Position numbers and translations under genes: made by a program. From the NCBI GenBank assembly GCA_914767715.1, contig OU612075.1:12834001-12898000 (forward strand): DNA of 64,000 nucleotides, read 5' to 3'. Positions 27,901 to 36,994 of this stretch are shown here, in pieces (the first letter of the stretch is position 1; every line of letters starts with the position of its first letter). This DNA is from Membranipora membranacea. Its lineage: Eukaryota; Bryozoa; Gymnolaemata; Cheilostomatida; Membraniporidae. The notes beneath the pieces are model-generated. The model did no database searches, was not told the origin of the DNA, and was given only the letters and a program-made list of their open reading frames with translations.

Positions 27901-28030
27901 ATCCTGAACAGGAAGTCATAAACATAACACAGCACTCATGTCTACTTGAATGACTGTGTTTTCTAAACACAGAAAAACATAACAAGAAGTAAAACAAAAA
28001 ACAGTCTTCATATATAATAAGCTCCATTAG
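18935..28030. other. About 9 kb without a supported gene
   Basis: This lies between the 3' ends of Sprouty (+) and HORMAD (-). It holds the Sprouty 3'UTR, AT-rich unique sequence and a local A-rich direct repeat (two copies of TACCCAATAATAAAAA near 27825 and 27850). The minus-strand ORF at 25837-26025 has an amphipathic, helix-like stretch but no domain and no supported partner exons. I do not call it. Confidence 0.5.
19631..19636 (+). terminator. Candidate poly(A) signal for Sprouty
   Basis: AATAAA about 700 bases after the Sprouty stop codon. A second AATAAA occurs near 19987. Either could set the 3' end. Confidence 0.35.
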
Positions 28031-28036
28031 AGAATG

Positions 28037-28042
28037 TTTATT
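28037..28042 (-). terminator. Candidate poly(A) signal for HORMAD
   Basis: TTTATT on the plus strand (AATAAA on the minus strand), about 330 bases past the HORMAD stop codon. A second TTTATT lies nearby at about 28105. Position only; not proven. Confidence 0.35.
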
Positions 28043-28373
28043 TTTGTGGGGATATCATCGCTCACAGTCCCGGGGAAGTTGACCCAAATGATGAGAGACA
28101 ACATTTATTATAGTTGTATAACAATCAGCTCTCAAGGTCTTGTCACTACTACCAGACAACCCAATCAGGGTATTACATCACTAACAGCATCTAACTCAGG
28201 TAACACTCTGTAATAATTCGGTCGCCATGCTTGTTTACCCAAATAAAAACTTTTATCTGCAGACAGTGCGGTGATATTGAAATGTCGACTGATAGAACTA
28301 GGCCGAGATGTACCAAATATGCACCTACGTTTTGTGAAGAGATAGGAATCTTTCCACCAGAGTCTTGGGTAGA

Positions 28374-31300
28374 CTAGTGCTCCCAGCGTTTAAACTTCTT
28401 GGTTGGGGGAGTCTGTAAAAGAGGGTGAAATATGTAAGAAGTTGTCACTATACCTTGTAACGTTGATAGCAATGCAGTTTCTCGAAGATAATTGATCAGG
28501 TTTCTCGCAGAAACAAGAGTTTGAGTTGGGTAAGATGCATGTTCGGTATCGACAATACATGTTTGGGTATAGTATCACATATTTAACATCATCATCAAGG
28601 TTCTGTGCCATATCGCGAACAGCTATAAATTTTACAAGGAACTTATGCTGATATTCCAGCGTAGCACATGTTTGCACTATATAAGCAGCCCCTTATCTGT
28701 GATATCAGGCGGCTATCTTTTGTATCAGTATATCAGGAATGGCGTGATGTTTGTGATGTAAGTACATCGCATGAAATGCTACGGAAATAACAAAAAACAA
28801 TGTTATGACTGTTACGCGTTTCTATAATACCTCTCTCGGCTTGCCCCATAGCTCCACAGTGGTCAGACCATCAAAGTATGTTTCATTAGCCTTATTGAGA
28901 GCGCCCTGGTTCAACTTGTACAGTTTTGACTTCCTGAAAACAATGAATGAGTAGACCAGTGACCTGCATGTCATCGAGATGTATTGAAAGAGACTGATGG
29001 GGAAATTGTGTAGCTGGTTTTTCACGTTAACATTTCATAAGAACATGATAGGTGTAAGTAAACTGGTATGACAAGACTTAACCACCAGCGCAGAGGTCAT
29101 AGCTTTACCTCATTCTCGAAATGACTTTCAGTTCTACGAGGGTTTTGCGGACTTGGGTGTCCTTATTGACGGCAGACTGATCCATTTCTTCAGTTTCCTC
29201 GTCTAGTATGACCAGGACCTGTCTCAGCTTACACACCTTGGTGAACTTACGTCGACTGAACTTATTAAGGTCTTGTAAGTACTAAAATAACACAAGACTA
29301 CAATCAGCTGTTTTATCATGACAGCAGATATTGTGGTGTTATAGTTGGCTTTTGTAAATGGCAATATTCTTCTGAATGGCGTGAGTGTAGATATAAAGGA
29401 TGGAGACCAGACATAGAATTGCTTCATTCTCTTTCTCGTTATTACAATCTATTATCGATGATAGCCTCTATATGAGTGATGGCCTGTTAAACATCTCATA
29501 GATAACCCATCTCAACTTGAACTGTCGAGAACTCCCATTCATTTAACCAGGAAAAAACATAACATCCTTGTAAACCAAAGTCCTACATGCTGCACTCTTC
29601 ATTCAGTAAACAGCATATTTTTTGCTAATGAATCAACATACTTATACCACAGATTATAGATACCTACAGTCTCTGCCCACACCATTGGTGTATTTAACCA
29701 GACAGCCAATCAGATGCTTGCCTGATAACGTGCAGATTCATTCATCAATTTTTATCTGGCAGTTCCGTCTGATTTTACCGATTGGTCTATTTCTAAGCCT
29801 ATTAGCCTTAGTACCAACAGTCAGGATGGCCGAGCGGTCTAAGGCGCTGCGTTCAGGTCGCAGTCTACTCTTGTAGGCGTGGGTTCGAATCCCACTTCTG
29901 ACACATTGTTTTGTCAGTCTGAAGTTTTCTGACAAGCATGCCGCCATACCCATGGGCCTAGAAAGAGTTTTTGGCGAAAAAGGTATAATAAGACATGAAA
30001 GCCTTCTCTGATTGATTCTACAAATTGGACAGTTAGAAAGCTTGCTAGCCCAGGGTCTAACAGTCAGGATGGCCGAGTGGTCTAAGGCGCTGCGTTCAAA
30101 TCCCACTTCTGACACATTATTTTGACAACCTGATTGTATATGGTAGAGGCAACCAAGCAAGCTTTATGTTATAACAAATAGCTGAAAATGGGTTCGGATG
30201 GAATAGGTAGAAGTTTACATGGATGACATGAGTATTTCATTCAGTAAGGAAACTTGAGTGAATGCTGATTATTGCTATAACTTGTATAAAAAGACAGATT
30301 CAGTGAAGCTGCTGGGATACAGCCTAACAGTTGGGAGTTGTCCCACTAAAAATTAAAATCTGAAAAGAAAAGGCAACTCTGTGGACTAGAGCTTTTCCCA
30401 TGCTAATGTAATCTATTTGCAGGTTGGCGTACAGCGTAACCACAACTAAAGCTTTCACCCTAACTAAGCTTTAGGGTTCTAAACAGATTTGAAATTATTT
30501 TGGCCTCATCTTATCCAACTTCCCAGAGACGTGTTTGCATGAGAGTGCCAGTGTTGTCTGGTACAGTTAATCCACATTCTTTACTTGCCCGTTTGGTGGG
30601 AAGAGATGTGTCACCCAACATTAAATAATTGTATAGGTTGTACGATTGGTAAATGGCTATACAAGTTATTTACGCTACAAAATATCATACACAGGGATTG
30701 TGTGACCTACCGGTGAGCAGTTGAAACACAGGAAATGTTTAGTTAACATCTCAGTGTCTGTAGTCGTGTCGACAAATGACGGGAATCCATAACAGACAAG
30801 ATGCTGATACTCTCCACATCTAACACAGGCAACAACCGAACTCTCCTACAGAAAATACAAACCGAGCATAATAAAGTATATGTCCATGTTGGTAGTATTT
30901 TTGTCTACATCGAGTGAAAGAGCAAAAGTGTCGTGCTTTCATTGCATGTTAATCAAATGGATTTTTAAAGTTCAATGCAGTTTATATCTAGGGCTCCGGT
31001 TTGAAATCTTCTTAATAATAACTACAACTTTTGAACTATTGTACTAGTGGTTCTCCTCATCACACCAGAACTATAGATAGGTAGAACATACCGAGTTTTC
31101 ATGTTCACATGGACATGTTATATTAATAGAGTGATCAGGTTCTGATCTCTGCTCACTGATCACGCTCACGTTCTTCTTGGCGGCTGCTTTCTTGGATTTC
31201 TTCTCTACCGGAGATGGTAACATCATATCACTCTTAAGTAATGATAGGTATATATATATATATTACTGAAGTTAAGTTGGAGGTATACTCGTTCATTTGA

Positions 31301-34300
31301 TGAAACCATTCACATTGATAAAGTTTGTACTACTCTGTGACTCTTGCTCTAATATCTCGAGTCGTTGGGGTGTATTAGATCACCTTTGATTCAATTTACC
31401 TAGGAATTGAGTCTGCTTCTTTTTCTAGCTCTAACAGTGAGAAGTTTGAGCAGTGGGAGAAAGTTAAAATACAGGAAAATCAGACTTGACGGTTTTTGAG
31501 GCAATGGCCAAGTGTGCATGATTAGTTCCCACAAACAACATGCCACAATTCAACATACGCCTCCTGTGAAACTTTGAAAAAAATAACACCATGATAGTTG
31601 GTAATATCATGATTACATACCGCTTTGTTTTCCGAGCCCTTGTCAAGGGACTTAGAACTTCTCTTCTTACTAGACGACTTCATCTTTTTAGTTTTTGCGT
31701 CCCTGTCGCCACTCTTCTCTGACACAGCAGAAGTATCCTTCGCTGACACAGCTGACGTATCATTGGAAGGTTCTCCTGTTGTGCTCTGAGGTGCTGTACT
31801 GTCATTACCGGCATCACCTAAATCATAAGGAAGGCTCACATCTATCCACATTTTATTAAAATTTTTACAGCATAAAAGTCAAATATAATATCACAAAGTA
31901 TGTGATAATAAATATTCAGATGGTGTTTAGTCATCAACTTTGATTGTTTCACTAATAAATGTGCTCAGTAGCGAATACCACTGAAGCCCTTCTATTCTTT
32001 TTTAACGTACTGTACAACCAGGAAACAAGCAGAAAAGGGACAAGAGACAAATCTATTCCTGTTTCCTTCAAGCCTTAGTCCTCAAATAGAAGCAGTCGAA
32101 TGTTGTCCTAGCATATCATGGAATAAAGCAAAGGCGACTGACCCTGTGTTGGCTGTTTGGTTTCTTTTTCTTGCTGACTTTGCTGGCTGCTTCTCTCCAT
32201 ATTAAATCTGCTCGCCGATGTTCTTATCTGAAGCTTACAGCTTCCAAAATAATTCAACAACTTTTTATACAAAAGATCCTGTATTTCCATAAAAAATTCC
32301 ATCCAAGCCCCAATGGAAAAAAAATCTTATATGAGAGGCCAAACACTACGAACCTGGGTTGTGTAGATAAGTATTTGTAACATTTGTGCATATGTCGCAC
32401 AGTTCTGTTTTTTTTCACTACGATGAATGTAGACTAGGACAAAGAGCATACTTCTCTAGCAAAGAGTAAATGAGAGATACCAGAAATAAATTATTATGTT
32501 TTACTTGATCTAGTACAAAAGGCTGGACGAGAACATTGAGCTTACAGACTGCTATGTTTAGATGCTTAAAAATGAATTGTAGGATGGTGATGGAGAGGTT
32601 TCTATCTTACTCGTGGTGGTGTGTATCAACATCTCCCAGATTAACTGCCAGCTTTTTACCATCAAATATGTGAGATAGCTCAGGGACGAGCTTAAATCCT
32701 GGCACCTCGACATTATCAGGTATGTCTCCTGGCAAATATGAGAGATGAATTTCCTATCCAAATCATGTATAGCCAAACATCTGTTTGACAGCAAAGGATT
32801 ACAGAAATTTGGTTTATTAAAAGTTGTTGATTTAAATCAAGTTTGTCATATCACACGCCACATCCAGAAGCATGGGAGGCGAAATCTTAGGCCGCAATGT
32901 CAAGCCAGGTTGCTCTCTGTTTGCAGGCAGGTCGAAGCTCACCTGGGGGCCAACCAAACCCCAGAAGTCAATGGACTGCAGAGGGATTCAAACCCACAAC
33001 CTTCAACATTTGCATGCTAAAGGAACGGCATACTACATGTGTGGCTCTAACCAGCCACCTCCTACTCTTATATCGTGATATTAATCCATGCTAACTGAAA
33101 GAGAGACACAGGGTTTGGCAATACGCTTCACTCACCTTCAGTTTCAGACTGATGAAAGTCCATATCTATGGAGACCATACATGGAAAGGGAGCAGGTCCC
33201 AGTGGTTTAACTACAGCTGATATATTGGATAACATCTGCATCGTCTTACCCTCTACATCAGAGCTAGGTATCTGGGTGCTGTTCCTATCAACATCATATG
33301 TGTGAAATATGTATACTGGCTATACAGAGACCGTTCAGTAACAAAGAGTAATCAAAAGATCAGAAATCTGAATCACATAATGTAGAGCGAAGCCTATATA
33401 GTTCGAATTCAGACCTAACTTGTACTACGTGTGTGGTAATGTAGATTTGAAGGGTTGGGAAGTAAACCTAGTCTGTACCTGTTTATGGAGTTGTCCTCTT
33501 AACTCATCACCCTGTTGTCAACCAGTCTACCAGGCAATGTATTCAGTTAGGGGGATCGGTGTTAAATACGGGCAATCAGATCATAGGCCTCATTTCTTAA
33601 AAACTATTTGGCAACCAACTCCATATTTTATTCTTAGTTTGCATTCCCAATGGTAGTCAGTCAGAATTTTGCTGTCCTCACTGACACACTTTGTTCCAGA
33701 AGGAACCTTCCAAAAGATGGTGGTTATCACGGTTGACTGGCCACATCTGACTGATTAACTAAAAAAAGCCTACCTGTACACCTCTGCATCCACTTCCTCT
33801 TCAGTATATTTGAATTTGAATGTGTACGTCTCAATAGTGGACTTGTTTTCCTCATCTCGAATTACAAGGTACAGATTACGTAGCCATCCTTTTGTTATGG
33901 GCTCAAAGCTTGCCTTTATCCAGCTGATGATCTTCATGGCAGGAGCACATTCCTTCTCGTTACGCAGGATCTTCAAAGGGTTCGCTATGAAATATGAGTA
34001 AGATGCCCAGTTATATAAGCATAATGTGAAGCTTCTCTCCAATGACATTGTTAAAATCTTCTTTTTTTTCAAAGATCGTCATCAATAATCAAAATAGAAT
34101 CGCAGGATATATTTAGGTGCATATTTATTTTGGGTTTGGGTCCAACAAAAAACAAACATCAGATCATTGCAAGTAAAGTATATGGATGGCAGCAGTTTGT
34201 AATAGAATTTACCTCCAACCATCCGCTCTCCGAACGCTTCTTCTGGTAACAGTTGTCTCCAGTATAAGATATTAGATACGCCTAAAGCCAGCAGTTTTTT

Positions 34301-36538
34301 CATAAACAACACAGACTTAGAGGTGGAAGTATCGACATCATTAAACAGTGTGGTCCATGTTGCCTACACAAAGCAAGGTCAACATTAGGAAATGGTAATA
34401 ACATGATTTTATCTGAGACATGTCACATAGCGTAGTTTGATAAAAGGCTAGTATAGGGAAGATTGATATGTCCTTAGGGCTAGGCTGTCATCGCTTGGTT
34501 TTTCTGTCACAAATTAGTCAAAATATTCATTGTGAGGCCAACTACGGTCCAGCAAAATGTGAAACAATTAAAAAGTTTCTGTTTCAGATAGCAGTACTAC
34601 TACATTGAGAATTACTATATCAGGAATTAGGTTTGCATCCTCAGCATGGATACAGTTTTTACCAGGTTTTGTTTCAGATTAAAAATTTGTGTATTTGAGA
34701 ATCTGTGACCGATACTCTTGGCAATTCTTTTTATCAAACACTTCAATTTACCAGGTAATGTGTGTGTCAGTCGATGGGTCATGAGTTAACAACATAATAT
34801 GACAAGTCATATTTGTAGTAGATACTTGTAATTCGGCCAAGCAATCACTATATAACATAATAGTAAGTGCTGTCTTAGATATAACTCATTAACCTACTAA
34901 GTTTAGTTAAGTGAGTTATTTTTGGGAACTGACCTCAACTAATAATCTGATTGAAAGCAGGGAGTATAAAAGTTGAAAGTATATTTTTTATTTGCTTAGG
35001 CTACATTACTGTTACAACACTTGAAATCAGGTTACAAGTTGCATAAGTTACCAGGGGTAGGTTCTCTGTGCCATAAGAAAGTAATAATTTTGTTCTTAGT
35101 AGTAGTATGCCATTATTGTGCATGACTCGGGTGAGCATTTCGCACAGTTTAAAAGGTGCAGGTGCAATAAATATAATATGTTGTGGTGCGTTTGGTGCAG
35201 TGTGTTTCTAAAATATAATTCTGGAACTAATAACTTGTTGACATTTGAGACTTAAAAGAGTTGAGGGATTTGGCCTCGACAACACTCGGTGACAACGAAT
35301 TCCAGAGGCGGATGGTATTTGGAAAAAAAGTTGTTTGAAAAAGCTGTGTCCTCGAGTGTGGAATTAAATAACTTTGACTATGCCCCCTATAAGTAAAGGA
35401 TGGAACGAGCAGAGAGGAAGATATATCAATCAGATTATAGTGTGTTTTGTAAAAGATTACTAAACAGATAACTGCTCTTCGCTTTTCTAGTGATTGCCAT
35501 TTTAAATTATTGAGCATAGTAGTTATCTCGGGAAAAATCATTATTAACAAAGCGAGCAGCTCTTCTCTGCACTGCCTCGATCTTGTTGATATTGCGTGTG
35601 GTGTGGGGATTCCACACAGCAGCACAATACTCCAGTTGGGGGCATACAATGGCCTTGTAGCTCATTTCTTTCAGCTCAGGTGGGCAGTGAGAGAGGTTAC
35701 GTTGGAGCATGTTTAACGATCTGTTGGCTCTGGTGGTAATAATATCAACATGACTGTTCCACCACAACTTGGATGTGATAGTAACACCAAGATATTTTAC
35801 ATTATTCTTTAGATTTAGCTGATGGTCTCTTATTTTATGCGATGCCTGTGTTTGCTTTCTTTTTAAACTTGTTCTTAGTTAGTACTTCACATTTCTTTGC
35901 TTTGTTCAGTGATTATTATACCTACCTACCTATCTTCGCAGGGGCGTCTTTCAGTCAGACTGAATGAGCGAGGTACTTAACCAAGGAGTTAGACTCCTTG
36001 ACTTAACTCAGTGCCAATAGTTTATACTTTGGCAGCATGTTTTGTTTGTCACAATTAATATGTACAAACAATGAATGAGAAGGTATGTATGTCAAGACAG
36101 GCTAGTCTTGCACATGAGTAAGTTGAGAAGACAGACTTCCTACAGCAGAGCAGTAGGAGCTAGAAGAAGACTAGTAGACAACAAGTAAGTAGCATAGATA
36201 ATAGATAGATAAGAATTAAGATAGTATTAATTAACAACTCCAGTCCTTGGCTTGGACTTGACTTGGTATGAAGAGGAGGGGGGAGAGAAGAGCATGATGA
36301 GAGGAGTTTGGAGTGAGCTAATGAAGTAATAACAAATATAAGATACATAACAAGATTACCTCAAATGATTTATAATAATAACATTAGCAGTTATAATAGA
36401 TCAGCAATGGATTCAAAACAATTGGTTGGGGGATCGTCATAAATAAATGAATTTCTCATCAACTCAATGAGTAAAACTAAGGGGACTTACAGCTTCAGAC
36501 TTTGCTTTTGTGGATGTCATCTGAGCGGTTGCAGACAT
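28374..36538 (-). CDS. HORMAD1: HORMA-domain meiotic axis protein (HORMAD/Hop1) with PHD finger and winged helix
   Basis: Twelve exons with closing phases: 36538-36491, 34363-34213, 33984-33774, 33284-33136, 32728-32611, 32240-32143, 31817-31621, 31232-31092, 30845-30711, 29281-29109, 28933-28831 and 28412-28374; 520 aa. Residues 17-225 form the HORMA domain (SVLFMKKLLALGVSNILYWR, TFKFKYTEEEVDAEVYR). Residues 244-258 hold SQ, SQ and TQ motifs. Residues 290-345 are Ser/Lys-rich and NLS-like. Residues 364-414 form a complete C4HC3 PHD finger (C364, C366, C378, C381, H386, C389, C411, C414). Residues 417-505 look like a winged helix. The end, TPPTKKFKRWEH, resembles the C-terminal closure motif that HORMADs use to bind each other's HORMA domain. 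HORMADs coat meiotic chromosome axes and promote DSB formation and homologue bias. PHD plus winged helix matches the chromatin-binding region of yeast Hop1, absent from mammalian HORMAD1/2. The exon 6 donor (GTCAGT) and acceptor are weaker than the rest. Confidence 0.92.
29820..29903 (+). tRNA. tRNA-Leu (anticodon CAG)
   Basis: A complete 84-base class II tRNA. The 7-bp acceptor stem pairs GTCAGGA with TTCTGAC (one G-T pair), with discriminator A at 29903. The D-arm carries the A-box TGGCCGAGCGG. The anticodon stem CTGCG/CGCAG encloses loop TTCAGGT, with CAG at 29854-29856. A long variable arm (CTAC/GTAG stem) follows, then the T-arm GTGGG-TTCGAAT-CCCAC containing the B-box. No intron is present. 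TTTT at about 29909 can terminate Pol III. It lies inside HORMAD intron 9 on the opposite strand. Confidence 0.95.
30063..30114 (+). pseudogene. tRNA-Leu pseudogene with a 32-base internal deletion
   Basis: This second copy, about 160 bases downstream of the intact tRNA-Leu, keeps both acceptor strands, the D-arm and the 5' anticodon-stem strand, with one change in the D-loop (GCGG to GTGG). It lacks the rest of the anticodon arm, the variable arm and the 5' T-stem. The break lies between two GTTC motifs of the parent, so the deletion rebuilt a B-box-like GTTCAAATCC. Flanks AACAG and ACACATT are shared with the intact copy, so it is a local duplicate. It cannot decode leucine. Confidence 0.85.
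31250..31263. repeat. (TA)n microsatellite
   Basis: A short TA run just upstream, in HORMAD sense, of the exon 8 acceptor at 31233. It sits in the polypyrimidine/branch region of that intron, so length variation there could affect splicing. Confidence 0.7.
32840..33075 (-). mobile_element. tRNA-derived SINE-like element
   Basis: Read on the minus strand, an A-box-like GTGGCTGGTTAGAGC is followed at tRNA-like spacing by a B-box GGTTTGAATCC (plus-strand complement near 32983-32996), then by an unrelated body of about 130 bases. The block is GC-richer than its surroundings. It lies in HORMAD intron 4, in the same orientation as the gene. The family is not recognised and the ends are approximate; no target duplication was identified. 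Confidence 0.45.
35227..35935 (-). mobile_element. Degraded non-LTR retrotransposon, reverse-transcriptase C-terminal part
   Basis: The minus strand encodes the post-catalytic region of a LINE-type reverse transcriptase: KYLGVTITS, then YKAIVCPQLEYCAAVWNP, AVQRRAARFV, then after a one-base frameshift near 35535 LKWQSLEKRRAV, FYKTHYNLID and FFPNTIRLWNSL to a stop. Another frame break lies near 35850. The order and motifs match the thumb/connection region of Jockey/CR1/RTE-like elements. It is 5'-truncated and dead, and sits in HORMAD intron 1 in the same orientation as the gene. Confidence 0.85.
35982..36000. repeat. Small hairpin CAAGGAGT-TAG-ACTCCTTG
   Basis: Perfect 8-bp arms with a 3-base loop. 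Related AGGAGT...ACTCCT hairpins occur at 38783-38800 and 45337-45353. The three may mark ends of one repeat family. Confidence 0.5.
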
Positions 36539-36994
36539 ACTAGATGTTATCAATTATCAACAGCAGTATTGAGTTGATGATTTCAGCAAGATTTGTATCA
36601 TAAAGGGGGATTGATATCTCATACAAATTCATCACATCAGCCAATTTTGCTGTAACAATATATGGCGCCTGCTAGTTTTATTCGGAGCTACTTATAATTT
36701 ATGAAGAAAATAAATTTAAATCTGCTAAATTCGTGTTGCAAAAAGAAATATACCTTAATAATTTTAAAGTGTTTCTTATAGTTGTTAATAAAATTCTAAA
36801 AATTGATAAAAAAAATGAAGTGGAGCTATAAAATTTGTATTCTTGTTCCCAATAAACCCATTTCTTCTGAAAATGTCAAGGTCATCAAGAGCAGTTTACA
36901 GAAAAATAATTTCTAAAATTTACTAGCAGAAGGTTTTTGTGTTTAATTAAATGGTTCATTCGGAGCTGGAGAGTCATTCCCATCTAAATCCCAA
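36539..36994. promoter_or_regulatory. Shared divergent promoter region of HORMAD and UBOX5
   Basis: The HORMAD start codon (minus, 36538) and the UBOX5 start codon (plus, 36995) are 456 bp apart with no gene between. A CCAAT occurs near 36638 and TATGGCGCC (E2F-like) near 36660. The head-to-head layout suggests a bidirectional promoter; the motifs are weak evidence. Confidence 0.5.

Noticed and set aside
29738-30160. 140-codon minus-strand ORF
   Set aside because: It is the reverse complement of the tRNA-Leu gene and its deleted copy, which produce a repeated peptide by chance.
32745-33094. Overlapping plus-strand ORFs of 65-91 codons
   Set aside because: They run through a SINE-like element antisense to HORMAD and have no family features.
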